DNA of 64,000 nt, from positions 196,602 to 260,601 of the forward strand of contig JACKOJ010000005.1 in assembly GCA_024234325.1 (NCBI GenBank), in the 5' to 3' direction. Positions within the stretch are counted from its first letter, which is position 1; each line of letters starts with the position of its first letter. Below the pieces are notes generated by a model that saw only the letters and a program-made list of their open reading frames with translations, was not told where the DNA came from and did not search any database. The DNA comes from Pseudomonadales bacterium (GTDB lineage: Bacteria > Pseudomonadota > Gammaproteobacteria > Pseudomonadales > Pseudohongiellaceae). The position numbers and the translations under genes were made by a program. Positions 34,638 through 44,084 of this stretch are shown piece by piece.

Positions 34638-34729
34638 GCGGCGGTCGGGGCAAGACAAAGCGGGTCGTTTTGGCTACACTCCCGGCGAGCCTGAATTGAG
34701 TGCTTTCGACAACAATAACGAGGTTTTCT

Positions 34730-35653
34730 ATGTTCCGTTCCCTGTACACCCGCATTGTGACAGCCTGTCTTCTCTGCGCCGCGGCGAGCCTTGCCAGCGC
34801 TTCCGACATCAAACTGGTCCGTTTTGGTCCCGCCGGTCAGGAAAAGCCCGGTATCGTGGACGCCGACGGTCGCATTCATGACCTGTCCGGCCACATCAGC
34901 GACATCACGCCGGATGTTCTGTCCGACGAAGGCATGGCCGCGATTGCTGCCATCCCCATGAGCCAACTGCCGGTGGTGCAGGGCAACCCGCGCCTGGGTG
35001 TGCCGCTGACCGGCATCGGCAAGATCATGGCCATCGGTTTCAACTACGTGAACCATGCCGCCGAAATGGCGGTGGAGCTGCCCACCGAGCCCCTGCTGTT
35101 CATGAAAGCCAACTCCTCGCTGAACGGCCCCTTCGATGACGTCATCCAGCCGCGCAACGGCAACAAGCTGGACTATGAGTCTGAATTGGTGGTGGTGATC
35201 GGCAAGCGCGCGCAATACATTTCCGAGGCCGAGGTGTTCGACTATATCGCTGGTTATACGGTCGGGCATGATGTGTCCGAGCGCGCGTTCCAGCGCGAGC
35301 GCGGCGGCCAGTTCACCAAGGGCAAGAGTGCCGACACCTTCGCGCCGGTGGGTCCCTATCTGCTGGGGCGCGATCTGGTGAAAGATCCGCAGGCACTCGG
35401 CATCTGGTCCGAAGTGAATGGCGAGATGCGCCAACAGGGCAATACCGCTGACATGGTGTTCGGGGTGGCGCAGATTGTGAGCCACCTGAGCCAGTTCATG
35501 ACGCTCTACCCCGGCGACATCATTTTCACCGGCACACCTGCGGGAGTGGGCGATGGCATGGTCCCTCCGGTCTATCTGAAGCCGGGTGACGTCGTGCGGG
35601 TTGGTATTGACGGGATGGGCTTCCAGCGCCAGACCATCGTCGCGCCGCGCTAG
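34730..35653 (+). CDS. Exported fumarylacetoacetate hydrolase-family protein
   Basis: 307 residues from ATG 34730 (GAGG seven bases upstream). Residues 1-23 form a signal peptide (MFRSLYTRIVTACLLCAAAS, cleavage after LASA). The rest is a complete FAH catalytic domain: GIGKIMAIGFNYVNHAAEM, PLLFMKANSSLNGP, the acidic metal motif LDYESELVVVIG, DVSERAFQRERGGQFTKGKS, and TGTPAGVGDGM. Relatives hydrolyse C-C bonds or decarboxylate oxo-acids (FahA, acylpyruvases, HpcE), normally in the cytoplasm; export is unusual. The substrate is unknown. It is monocistronic, with an imperfect 12-bp hairpin (35668-35699) after the stop. Confidence 0.88.
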   Translation: MFRSLYTRIVTACLLCAAASLASASDIKLVRFGPAGQEKPGIVDADGRIHDLSGHISDITPDVLSDEGMAAIAAIPMSQLPVVQGNPRLGVPLTGIGKIMAIGFNYVNHAAEMAVELPTEPLLFMKANSSLNGPFDDVIQPRNGNKLDYESELVVVIGKRAQYISEAEVFDYIAGYTVGHDVSERAFQRERGGQFTKGKSADTFAPVGPYLLGRDLVKDPQALGIWSEVNGEMRQQGNTADMVFGVAQIVSHLSQFMTLYPGDIIFTGTPAGVGDGMVPPVYLKPGDVVRVGIDGMGFQRQTIVAPR

Positions 35654-35667
35654 GGCGCATTCGGCAG

Positions 35668-35699
35668 GGTTCTGTGGCATTACAAAATGTCACAGAACC
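35668..35699. repeat. Inverted repeat between FAH and TonB receptor genes
   Basis: GGTTCTGTGGCA (35668-35679) and TGTCACAGAACC (35688-35699) pair with one mismatch over an eight-base loop. No T-tract follows; it may be an operator or an mRNA end. Confidence 0.5.
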
Positions 35700-35823
35700 T
35701 CACGCCGTGGTGTTTTGAAAACACTGTAAATCCGTGCATACTCGCACACCGTTTATTTTTGAACCGAGGCGCCATCCGATAATAACGGCGCCCAGTCGCT
35801 ACTGGATTTCTGGAGCCTGTCTT

Positions 35824-38010
35824 ATGAGTTTTCGTCTTCTCGGCGGGAGCGCGCGTGCGTTTCCTCCCCGTACTTTTACCCTGACACTGGCCGCTACAGC
35901 CCTGATTCTGGCCAGCACTGCTTCGGCGCAGGATCAGGCCGGGGCTGATATTCAGTCCACCGTGACCTACCCAGCCGAGTTCTTCGCGCAGTACGAACCC
36001 TATTCCGTGAATGACATGCTCAACCGTATCCCGGGGATTTCCCTGGCGATGGGTGGCGGCAATAACGGTGGCCCCGGCAGCTCCGGTGGTGCCAACCGTC
36101 GTGGTCTTGGTGCTGGTGGTGATCAGATTCTGATCAATGGCCGCCGTATCGCCGGCAAGGAAAACGAGGGCAACGGCCAGCTCAGCCGCATTCCTGCCAA
36201 CCAGGTGCAATACATCGAAATCATCCGCGGCACCTCCGGTGGTCTGGACGTGCGCGGCGGCGGACAGGTGATCAACATTGTGCTGCTGGAAGCCGAATCC
36301 CGCTCCAGTCTGGCCGTGGAATTGAACACCGACCGCTACCATGACGGCACACTGGACCCGGGCGGTTCCGTGTCCCTGACCGGCCAGCGCGGTGCCTTCA
36401 ATTACCTGATCAGCGTGCAGTCTGAGCCGCGCTATGAATTCCGTGACGGTTTTGAAACCAGCATTCTGGCGGACGGTTCTCCGAACGACACCGTTGTGCG
36501 TCTGGAATACCGTGATCAGACCACGAACACACTGTCCACGAACTTCGGCTATGACATCGGTCAGGCCGACCGCGTGAACTTCAACTTCCAGATCGCGAAT
36601 GCCGACCCGCCCAGCAAGGCGGATCGTGTCATCACCGATCTGCGCAGCCCGACCAAGGCGCAAACCATCGAACACGACAATATCCCCGGCGGGAATGATT
36701 CCTGGGAAGTGGGCGGTGACTACGAACATACCTTCGCCAATGGCAGCCGCTTCAAGACATTGTTCATTGTGAACGAGCAGGATCAGGACAGCACCCGTGA
36801 TGCCTACCGCCAGAACACGGCAGGGGGTTGGGACAAGTTCCTGTATCTGGCCAACCAGAGCGTGAACAAGGAGCGTATCGTTCGTTCCAGCTACTCCTTC
36901 AGCCTGAGCGACACACAGGATCTGGAGATGGGGGTGGAGCGCGCGCAGACCATTCTGGACGCGCAACTGCAGCTCGGTCTGCCCAGCAGCACCAAGCCGA
37001 CGGCAGCCAAGTTCGGCGGGCTGGCCAAGTCCAGCGACACCGATGCCCTGGTAGAAGAAATCCGTTACGAGAACTTCATCGTGCACAACTGGCAGATCAA
37101 CGATCGCATGAGCCTGGAAAGCACGCTGCTGTATGAAACTTCCACCATCGAACAGACCGGGGACGTGCGCAACAAGCGTGACTTCGACTTCGTGCGCCCG
37201 AAGGTGGACTACCGTTTCGATATTACGCCGTCCCTGCAGTTCCGCGCCTCCATCGAGAAAGACGTGGCGCAACTGAGCTTCGCCGACTTCACGGCGTCCG
37301 TGGCCGGTGGTGACGATGACCAGAACGCGCTGGCAGGCAACCCGCAACTGGCGCAGGAGCAGTCTGTGCGCTATGAGGGCAACCTGGAGTACCGCCTGCC
37401 CAATGACGGTGGCGTGCTCAGCACCAAGGTCTTCTATCACGACCTGACCGACGTGATCGACAAGATCGACGTGTCCACGGCGACCACGATTCAGTCTGCC
37501 AACGGCAACATCGGTGACGGCTGGCGCTCCGGCATCAACTTGGATGCCAGTCTGCGTCTGGGCTTTATCAACATGCCGGAAATCCTGGTGACCTCCGGTC
37601 TGCAGGTGGAAGATTCGGAAGTGACCGACCCCTTCCTCGGCGTCAAGCGTCGCCTGCGCCAGGCCGGCCGTGGCAGCTTCCGTTTCGGTTACCGTCACGA
37701 CATCACGGCCCACAGCCTGAACTATGGCTTTAACTACAACCATGGCTTCTATGGCAACCGCAAGGCCTACGACATCGACAAGATCGAAGACTACAACTCC
37801 GGCGACTTCATGACGGCCTTCGTTGAAAAGGTTGGCTACATGGGGCTGACGTACCGTTTTGAGGCCATGAACATGCTGGAAGGCGAGCGTTGTCGTGATC
37901 GCTACCGTTACCTGGGCGGCACCATCGCCACGGGTTACCTGAACGAGATCGAAGATTCCTGCAGCAACACCGGCATCAAGTACGCCATCAAGATTCGCGG
38001 CACCTTCTGA
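35824..38010 (+). CDS. TonB-dependent receptor, paralogue of the one at 47964
   Basis: 728 residues from ATG 35824, giving a signal peptide that ends ASTASA-QDQ. A plug domain follows (VNDMLNRIPGIS, QILINGRRIAGKEN, IEIIRGTSGGLDVRGGGQVI), with an unusual Gly/Asn/Ser-rich stretch (about residues 75-98) inside it, and then a 22-strand barrel ending in IKIRGTF with terminal Phe. Such receptors import large or scarce ligands with TonB energy; the ligand is unknown. The only two Cys of the protein, 690 and 713, lie close to the C-terminus and are conserved in the paralogue, suggesting a disulfide in the last extracellular loop. Terminator downstream; probably monocistronic. Confidence 0.9.
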   Translation: MSFRLLGGSARAFPPRTFTLTLAATALILASTASAQDQAGADIQSTVTYPAEFFAQYEPYSVNDMLNRIPGISLAMGGGNNGGPGSSGGANRRGLGAGGDQILINGRRIAGKENEGNGQLSRIPANQVQYIEIIRGTSGGLDVRGGGQVINIVLLEAESRSSLAVELNTDRYHDGTLDPGGSVSLTGQRGAFNYLISVQSEPRYEFRDGFETSILADGSPNDTVVRLEYRDQTTNTLSTNFGYDIGQADRVNFNFQIANADPPSKADRVITDLRSPTKAQTIEHDNIPGGNDSWEVGGDYEHTFANGSRFKTLFIVNEQDQDSTRDAYRQNTAGGWDKFLYLANQSVNKERIVRSSYSFSLSDTQDLEMGVERAQTILDAQLQLGLPSSTKPTAAKFGGLAKSSDTDALVEEIRYENFIVHNWQINDRMSLESTLLYETSTIEQTGDVRNKRDFDFVRPKVDYRFDITPSLQFRASIEKDVAQLSFADFTASVAGGDDDQNALAGNPQLAQEQSVRYEGNLEYRLPNDGGVLSTKVFYHDLTDVIDKIDVSTATTIQSANGNIGDGWRSGINLDASLRLGFINMPEILVTSGLQVEDSEVTDPFLGVKRRLRQAGRGSFRFGYRHDITAHSLNYGFNYNHGFYGNRKAYDIDKIEDYNSGDFMTAFVEKVGYMGLTYRFEAMNMLEGERCRDRYRYLGGTIATGYLNEIEDSCSNTGIKYAIKIRGTF

Positions 38011-38068
38011 TCGAGGGAGGGTAAGGGCCTGTGCTCTTACCCTGGCAGCCGCAATCTGCCACAATTCA

Positions 38069-38105
38069 ATGCCCGCCGGGACAATCCCGGCGGGCATTTT
38101 CTTTT
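38069..38105 (+). terminator. Intrinsic terminator after the TonB receptor
   Basis: AATGCCCGCCGGGA and TCCCGGCGGGCATT pair perfectly over a CAA loop and are followed by TTTCTTTTT. It ends the receptor transcript just before the S1-domain gene. Confidence 0.92.
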
Positions 38106-38117
38106 TCAGGACACATC

Positions 38118-39005
38118 ATGGCCGAACTGGGCAAAACCCAATCCCTGCGCGTCTCGCGCGACTCTCCCATTGGCGTCTTTCTGGACGCCGGCAAGCTGGG
38201 CGAGGTCTTGCTTCCCCGTCGCGAAGTGCCCGCAGACTGCGCGGTAGGCAACGATCTGGAGGTGTTTCTGTACACCGATTCCGAGGACCGTCCCATTGCC
38301 ACCACCCGGCGCCCGCGGGCCCAGGCGGGGCAGTGTGCCTCCCTGCAGGTGGTGCAGGTGAACCACGCCGGCGCGTTTCTTGACTGGGGCTTGCCCAAGG
38401 ATCTGCTGGTGCCTTTCGGCGAGCAGCGGGTGCCGATGCGTGAAGGCAACAGCTATGTGGTGTTTGTCTACGTGGACAAGCCCAGCGGTCGGCTGGCCGC
38501 CAGCTCCAAGCTGGACCGCTGGCTGAGCGAAGATGGCAGCGCCTACAAGGCCAACCAGCCCGTGGACCTGTTCATCAGTGCGCGGACGGACATGGGTTAC
38601 AAGGCGGTAGTGAACCAGACCCATCTGGGGCTGATCTACAAGACCGAAGTGCTGCAGCCCCTGAAGATCGGCCAGAAGCTCAAGGGTTTTGTGCGCCGGG
38701 TGCGGGAAGACGGGCGGCTGGACCTGAGCCTGCAGTTGCAGGGGCAGCAGGTGCGTGACGATCTGGCGGACAAGATTCTGGCGCATCTGGCGGAGAACGG
38801 AGGGCGCTCCAGCCTCTGCGACCACAGCGCCCCGGAAGAGATCTACGCCACCTACAAGGTCAGCAAGGGCAATTACAAGAAGGCCCTCGGCGGTCTGCTG
38901 AAGCAGGAGAAGATCGTGATTCACCCCGACCATATTACCCTGGCCGCGCCCTCTGTCTGGCGCGCCGGACGCAAGCCTGCCCCCGGCAGAAAGGATTCCC
39001 GATGA
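38118..39005 (+). CDS. S1 RNA-binding domain protein (CvfB/YitL family)
   Basis: 295 residues from ATG 38118 (AGGA upstream). Four modules are visible: an N-terminal S1-like barrel (SPIGVFLDAGKLGEVLLPRR), a second (VNHAGAFLDWGLPKDLLVPF), a third, more divergent, ending IYKTEVLQPLKIGQKLKGFV, and a C-terminal winged helix (APEEIYATYKVSKGNYKKAL). This matches CvfB-type proteins, which bind RNA and influence virulence factors in staphylococci; the gammaproteobacterial role is unknown. First gene of a probable five-gene run; overlaps the next start by four bases. Confidence 0.88.
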   Translation: MAELGKTQSLRVSRDSPIGVFLDAGKLGEVLLPRREVPADCAVGNDLEVFLYTDSEDRPIATTRRPRAQAGQCASLQVVQVNHAGAFLDWGLPKDLLVPFGEQRVPMREGNSYVVFVYVDKPSGRLAASSKLDRWLSEDGSAYKANQPVDLFISARTDMGYKAVVNQTHLGLIYKTEVLQPLKIGQKLKGFVRRVREDGRLDLSLQLQGQQVRDDLADKILAHLAENGGRSSLCDHSAPEEIYATYKVSKGNYKKALGGLLKQEKIVIHPDHITLAAPSVWRAGRKPAPGRKDSR

Positions 39006-39562
39006 CTGTGAACGACCCGCTTCCCCTGGATTTTGATGAGTGCTGCAACCAGATGCTGGAATTCGGCTACGAGGTCTCTCCCTCGGAGCTGCATGGCCTG
39101 CTCTCGGGTGTCGCCTGCACCGGGCTCAAGATTCGCCCGGACAGCATCATCACCCTGGTGCTCAGGCACGTGAACGCGGACACCTGCTCCGAGCGCAATC
39201 GCCATACCATCCTCACCATGCACGGCATGATCGAGCGGGCGATGTTCAGTGCCGATTCGCGCTACTCCCTGTTCCTGCCAGACGACGAGACGGATCTGAC
39301 CCAGCGCCTGCGCTCTCTGGCAGCCTGGTGTCAGGGCTATCTGGTCGGGTTTGGCACGGCCAGCGCGCAGTCGAAGATTGATAAGTTCAGCCCGGAGACC
39401 GAAGAGGCCTTGAAGGATATCGTCAATATTGCGAACCTTTCCGACGAGTCTGCGGAAGACGAGAGCGACGAGGCCGCCTATGCCGAACTGGTGGAGTACC
39501 TGAAGGTGGCCGTGTTGCTGATGAGCAGTGAATTTCTGGCGGCCGTGAACAAGGACGGCTGA
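39002..39562 (+). CDS. UPF0149 (YgfB-like) protein
   Basis: 186 residues. The family signature is present: SPSELHGLLSGVACTG near residue 27 and LAAWCQGYLVGFG near 107, followed by an acidic stretch (DESAEDESDEAAYAEL). YgfB homologues are small helical proteins; in Pseudomonas one was linked to repression of AmpDh3. The usual pepP-ubiH neighbourhood is absent here. The ATG overlaps the stop of the S1 gene, so translation is coupled. Confidence 0.88.
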   Translation: MTVNDPLPLDFDECCNQMLEFGYEVSPSELHGLLSGVACTGLKIRPDSIITLVLRHVNADTCSERNRHTILTMHGMIERAMFSADSRYSLFLPDDETDLTQRLRSLAAWCQGYLVGFGTASAQSKIDKFSPETEEALKDIVNIANLSDESAEDESDEAAYAELVEYLKVAVLLMSSEFLAAVNKDG

Positions 39563-39589
39563 ACTCAACAACACAAGGAGCAGGAACGC

Positions 39590-41134
39590 ATGCCCGGAGC
39601 GATCGTGACCCCTTTCTGTCAAAGTCTGCGCAGGGTTGGCCTGTTACTGGGCCTGACACTGGCATTGTCTGCACAGGCGCAGACCTCTTTCGAGGTGACC
39701 GAGGCCAGCATTCACGATCTGCAGATCGCGATGACGGCGAAGCGCCTGACGGCGGTGGAGCTGGTGGACGCTTACCTGGCCCGCATCGATGCCTACGATG
39801 ACAATGGCCCGGCGCTCAATGCCCTGATCCGGCTGAACCCGAATGCGCGTGCAGAGGCGGTGGCACTGGATCAGGAACGCCGCATCACCGGCCCACGCAG
39901 CCCCCTGCACGGCATTCCCGTGATTCTCAAGGACAACTACAACACGGTGGACATGCCCACCACCGGTGGCTCGAAGGCGCTGCAGAGTTTCGTGCCCAAT
40001 GCCGATGCCACGCTGGTCCGGCGCCTGCGGGATGCCGGCGCCATCATTCTGGGCAAGGCCAATCTCCACGAGTTTGCCTATGGCATCACCACCATCAGCT
40101 CTCTCGGCGGGCAGACCCGCAATCCCTATGATCTGACCCGCATCCCCGGGGGTTCCAGCGGCGGCACTGCCGCGGCCATCGCCGCCAGTTTCGCGGCTGT
40201 GGGCATGGGCTCGGACACCTGCGGTTCCATCCGCATTCCGGCGGCCTACAACGACCTGGTAGGGCTGCGGCCAAGCAAGGGTTTCACCAGCATCTACGGC
40301 ATCATGCCGCTGGCCAGCACGCAGGATGTGGCGGGCCCGCTGGCACGCAATTTTGAAGACCTGGCGGTGGTGCTGGACATTGTGTCCGGCTTCGACTCCC
40401 GCGACCCGGCCACCCTGCCCATGCAGGCACGAACGCGCGCGCAGTTTCGGGTGAAGCTGGGCAGTGAGTCGCTGGCAGGCATGCGCATCGGACGTCTGTT
40501 GAACTACATGGACAGTGCCGATGCCCCTGTGCGGGAGGCCCTGGATCGCGCCTTTGCACAGCTTGCCGACAAAGGCGCGGTCATTGTGGACGTGCGCATT
40601 CCCGGCATGACGGATCTGCTGGCAGCGTCCGGCGTCATCGGTCAGGAGTTCGAGGCAGACCTGGATGCCTATCTGGCGCAGTTTGGCGCCAGCACGACGC
40701 TGGAGAGCATTGTGGCGAGTGGTCAGTACGACCCGGCCGTCGCCACGGTACTGACCCGCAGTGCCGCCGGGCAGCAGGACCCGGCGGTATACCAGGCAGC
40801 GCTGGCACAGCGCTCAGCCGTGAAGGCAGCCATCGAAGCGGCGATGGCAGAGGCGGAGGTGGACGTACTTGCCTATCCGCCCATTGGCGCGCTGCCGGTC
40901 GTGATAGGCGAGAATCAGCCGGGCAACAACTGCAGCCTCAGCGCCAACTCGGGGTTGCCCGCGCTCTCCCTGCCTGTTGGATTTACCGAGCAGGGGCTGC
41001 CACTGTCCCTGGAGCTGCTGGGCGAAGCGTTTTCCGATGAACAATTGCTGGCCCGGGGTTATGCCGTTGAGCAGGTATTTGCTGCCCGTCGCGCCCCGGA
41101 CAATACCCCACCCCTCGTCGATGCCGGGAGCTGA
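39590..41134 (+). CDS. Secreted amidase-signature enzyme
   Basis: 514 residues with a signal peptide ending ALSAQA-QT. The Ser-cisSer-Lys triad is visible: Lys114 (VILKDNYNT), the cis-Ser in PGGSSGGTAAA (189/190) and the nucleophile Ser213 in SDTCGSIRIPA. These enzymes hydrolyse amides such as fatty-acid amides, peptide amides or aryl amides. Export puts this one in the periplasm. It sits 27 bp after the UPF0149 gene and three bases before agmatinase, clearly in one operon, yet polyamine synthesis is cytoplasmic, so its role beside speB-speA is unclear. Confidence 0.9.
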   Translation: MPGAIVTPFCQSLRRVGLLLGLTLALSAQAQTSFEVTEASIHDLQIAMTAKRLTAVELVDAYLARIDAYDDNGPALNALIRLNPNARAEAVALDQERRITGPRSPLHGIPVILKDNYNTVDMPTTGGSKALQSFVPNADATLVRRLRDAGAIILGKANLHEFAYGITTISSLGGQTRNPYDLTRIPGGSSGGTAAAIAASFAAVGMGSDTCGSIRIPAAYNDLVGLRPSKGFTSIYGIMPLASTQDVAGPLARNFEDLAVVLDIVSGFDSRDPATLPMQARTRAQFRVKLGSESLAGMRIGRLLNYMDSADAPVREALDRAFAQLADKGAVIVDVRIPGMTDLLAASGVIGQEFEADLDAYLAQFGASTTLESIVASGQYDPAVATVLTRSAAGQQDPAVYQAALAQRSAVKAAIEAAMAEAEVDVLAYPPIGALPVVIGENQPGNNCSLSANSGLPALSLPVGFTEQGLPLSLELLGEAFSDEQLLARGYAVEQVFAARRAPDNTPPLVDAGS

Positions 41135-41137
41135 ATC

Positions 41138-42073
41138 ATGACGGATTGGGACAATGCCTTTACCGGCCAGCCGAAGTCCGGCATGGCCACGGGTTCACAC
41201 AGTTTCGGTGGCGCGGGCAGTTTCTTCCGCACGCCGTATTCGCGCGATCTGAGTGGCGTGGACGTTGCTGTCAGTGGCGTGCCGCTGGACATTGCGACCA
41301 CCAATCGCTCCGGCGCCCGGCTTGGGCCACGAGCCATTCGCAATGCCTCCCTGTCTTTGGCCTGGGAGCGGCCCTGGCCCTGGCAGCGCGATCCACTGGC
41401 GGAAATGGCAGTAGTGGATTACGGCGATTGCGAGGGCAGCCTGCTCAGCGTCAAACACATTGAGGCGCATGTGGAGCGCATTCTGGCGTCGGGTGCCGCC
41501 TCGCTGCTGCTGGGCGGAGATCACTTCATTTCTTACCCCAGCCTGTGCGCCCACGCGAAGAAGCACGGCCCGATCAGTCTGATTCACTTCGACGCCCATA
41601 CCGACACCTGGCCGTCCTCCGGCGAAGGCATCAATCACGGCACCATGTTCTACAAGGCCGCGAAGGAGGGCATTGTGCTGCCGGACAGCTCGGTTCAGGT
41701 GGGCATCCGTACGACGAACGAGGACACCCTGGGCTACGAAATCATCTCGGCAGCAGACGTGCACCACAAGGGAACGGAGGTGGTGGTCGAGCAGATACTG
41801 AATCGCGTGGGAGATCGTCCCGCCTACATTACGTTCGACATCGACTGTCTTGACCCGGCCTATGCGCCGGGCACCGGCACCCCTGTGCCCGGCGGGCTCA
41901 GTTCCTTCCAGGCGCTGGACATTCTGCGTGGTCTGGTGGGCATCCGTCTGGTGGGCATGGACGTAGTAGAGGTGGCGCCTGCCTACGATCACGCAGAGAT
42001 GACTGCGCTGGCGGCGGCCCAGATTGCCATAGAGTTGCTGTGTTTATATGACGAGTGCCGACGCCTGCGCTGA
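41138..42073 (+). CDS. speB: Agmatinase
   Basis: 311 residues of the ureohydrolase family. Both Mn-binding signatures are present: GGDHFISYPS, IHFDAHTDTW and FDIDCLDPAYAPGTGTP. It splits agmatine into putrescine and urea in the cytosol. Directly next to arginine decarboxylase, so the two genes supply putrescine from arginine. GGGAG precedes the ATG, which is three bases after the amidase stop. Relatives include guanidinobutyrase and proclavaminate hydrolase, but the speA neighbour makes agmatinase the best call. Confidence 0.93.
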   Translation: MTDWDNAFTGQPKSGMATGSHSFGGAGSFFRTPYSRDLSGVDVAVSGVPLDIATTNRSGARLGPRAIRNASLSLAWERPWPWQRDPLAEMAVVDYGDCEGSLLSVKHIEAHVERILASGAASLLLGGDHFISYPSLCAHAKKHGPISLIHFDAHTDTWPSSGEGINHGTMFYKAAKEGIVLPDSSVQVGIRTTNEDTLGYEIISAADVHHKGTEVVVEQILNRVGDRPAYITFDIDCLDPAYAPGTGTPVPGGLSSFQALDILRGLVGIRLVGMDVVEVAPAYDHAEMTALAAAQIAIELLCLYDECRRLR

Positions 42074-42104
42074 GCAGATAAAGCGGCCGGAAAGGGAGAG
42101 CACT

Positions 42105-44084
42105 GTGAGCGAGACGAATGCAAAGAAGCCGGCGTGGACCACTGCCGATGCCGAAGACCTGTATGCCATCAAGACCTGGAGTGCCGGCTTTTTCGGCGTG
42201 AACGACGAGGGCCACATGGCGGTGCGGCCAATTCCGGATTCCGATCTGGAAATCGACATCACCGAGGTCATTGACGCCGCCGTTGCCGAGGGCTGTACCT
42301 TCCCGTTGATCATCCGTTTTCAGGACATCATCAGTGCCCGTGTACGTCGCCTGAACCTGACGTTTCAGGAAGCCATTGTCGAGGCAGACTATGCCGGGGA
42401 ATACCGCAGCATCTACCCCATCAAGGTCAACCAGTTGCATGAGGTGGTGGCGGAAATCATGGAGGCAGGCAAGCCCTTCAACCTGGGGCTGGAGTGTGGG
42501 TCGCGCGCAGAGCTGATGGCAGCACTTGCGCTTATCGGCGACGACACCCTACTGCTGTGCAACGGCGTCAAGGACCACTCCATGCTGAGCCTCATGCTGA
42601 ACGCGCAGCAATTGGGTCAGCAGGTGCTGCCTGTCATCGAGAAATACACCGAATTTGAGCAGCTCATGATTCTGGCCGACCAGCGTGGTCTGGGCATGGA
42701 GCAGGCGCCGCGCCTGGGGGTGCGGGTGAAGCTTTCCACGCGCGGTTCGGGCCGCTGGTTTGAGTCGGGCGGCTCCAGTTCCAAGTTTGGCCTCACGGTG
42801 CCGGAGCTGGTGCAACTGGTCAGTGTGCTGGAGGAGCGGGGCATTGCGGACCGCCTGGAGCTCCTGCATTTTCATCTTGGCAGCCAGATCGCCGATACCC
42901 AGGTGCTGCGCTCCGCCGTGAAGGAGATTGCCCAGTTCTATGCTGACCTGCACGAGCGGGGCATTCGCGTGAAGTTTCTCGACGTCGGGGGCGGCCTTGG
43001 GGTCAATTATGGCGGCAGCTACGGCGGCGAATACGAAGATGTAGACTCCTCGATCAATTACGGCCTGAAGGAATATGCCAATGTGATTGTGTTCGCGGTG
43101 AAGGAAATCTGCGAACAGCGCTCTGTGCCGGTGCCCACCCTGCTGTCCGAGAGCGGGCGCGCGCTGACCGCGCACCACTCGATGCTGGTGATGCCGGTGA
43201 TCGGCGTCCATCGACCGGACACTCCGCCCATGCGTGAGTTGCCAGCAGAGGGCGAAGTCCCCATGGTGGTCAGGCGCATGCAGACGGCCTATGCCGAGGC
43301 GCAGAAGGTGAAGACGCGGGGGGCGCTGACCGAGGTGATTCACGATGCCAGAGATGCACATCAGGAAGCCGAACAATTGGCGCGCCTCGGGTATCTCAAT
43401 GTGGAATACCTGGCGCACACCGAAAGCCTGTACTGGAGCACGGCGCGGGAAGTGCTGCGCAAATTCAAGGCGCTGGAGATCGACCCGGTGCCGGTGGAAC
43501 AGATCGATCTGGAAACCCAGCTCACGGATCTTTATCTCACGGATTTCTCCGTGTTCCAGTCCATTCTCGATCACTGGGCGATTGGTCAGGTGTTCCCGGT
43601 GCTGCCGCTGGACCGGCTGGACGAAGAGCCTCGCCGCCGCGGTCAGGTGGTGGACCTGACCTGCGATTCCGATGGCAAGATCGACCAGTATGTCTCCTCA
43701 CACAGCAACAAGACCTGGCTGCCGCTGCACGATTTCCGCCCGGGGGAGCCCTATTATCTGGGCGTCTTCCTGGTAGGGGCCTATCAGGAGATTCTGGGCG
43801 ATTCCCACAATCTGCTGGGCCGGGTCGGCGAGGCGCATATCTACGCCAGTGCCGACGAGCCGGGCAATTTCTGGATCGAAGAGACGATCAAGCCCATCAG
43901 CATCAAGGACATGCTCTCCACCGTGCAGTATTTCCCGAGTGATCTCGACCGCCGCATGACGGAGTTGATCCGTCGCAAGATCGAGGCCGGCGTGGTCAAG
44001 CCGGCCGAGGGCATGCGCATTCTCAACAACTACACGAAGCGGTTGGAAGACACGACCTACTGCGACACGGATGCCGTGCGCTGA
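42105..44084 (+). CDS. speA: Biosynthetic arginine decarboxylase
   Basis: 659 residues from GTG 42105, chosen over ATG 42048 because AGGGAGAG precedes it and the length fits SpeA; the ATG would overlap speB by 26 bases. It is a fold III PLP enzyme: the barrel carries the PLP Lys107 in YPIKVNQ, and the phosphate-binding loops (VGGGLGVNYGGSYGGE) and C-terminal motif FQSILDHWAIGQVFPVLP are as in E. coli SpeA. It converts arginine to agmatine, the substrate of the SpeB encoded just upstream. The 3' end overlaps the convergent DoxX gene by 28 bp. Confidence 0.95.
   Translation: MSETNAKKPAWTTADAEDLYAIKTWSAGFFGVNDEGHMAVRPIPDSDLEIDITEVIDAAVAEGCTFPLIIRFQDIISARVRRLNLTFQEAIVEADYAGEYRSIYPIKVNQLHEVVAEIMEAGKPFNLGLECGSRAELMAALALIGDDTLLLCNGVKDHSMLSLMLNAQQLGQQVLPVIEKYTEFEQLMILADQRGLGMEQAPRLGVRVKLSTRGSGRWFESGGSSSKFGLTVPELVQLVSVLEERGIADRLELLHFHLGSQIADTQVLRSAVKEIAQFYADLHERGIRVKFLDVGGGLGVNYGGSYGGEYEDVDSSINYGLKEYANVIVFAVKEICEQRSVPVPTLLSESGRALTAHHSMLVMPVIGVHRPDTPPMRELPAEGEVPMVVRRMQTAYAEAQKVKTRGALTEVIHDARDAHQEAEQLARLGYLNVEYLAHTESLYWSTAREVLRKFKALEIDPVPVEQIDLETQLTDLYLTDFSVFQSILDHWAIGQVFPVLPLDRLDEEPRRRGQVVDLTCDSDGKIDQYVSSHSNKTWLPLHDFRPGEPYYLGVFLVGAYQEILGDSHNLLGRVGEAHIYASADEPGNFWIEETIKPISIKDMLSTVQYFPSDLDRRMTELIRRKIEAGVVKPAEGMRILNNYTKRLEDTTYCDTDAVR

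Noticed and set aside
35680..38097. 805-codon minus-strand frame opposite the TonB receptor
   Set aside because: Long only because of codon bias of the receptor; no domain, signal peptide or ribosome-binding site.
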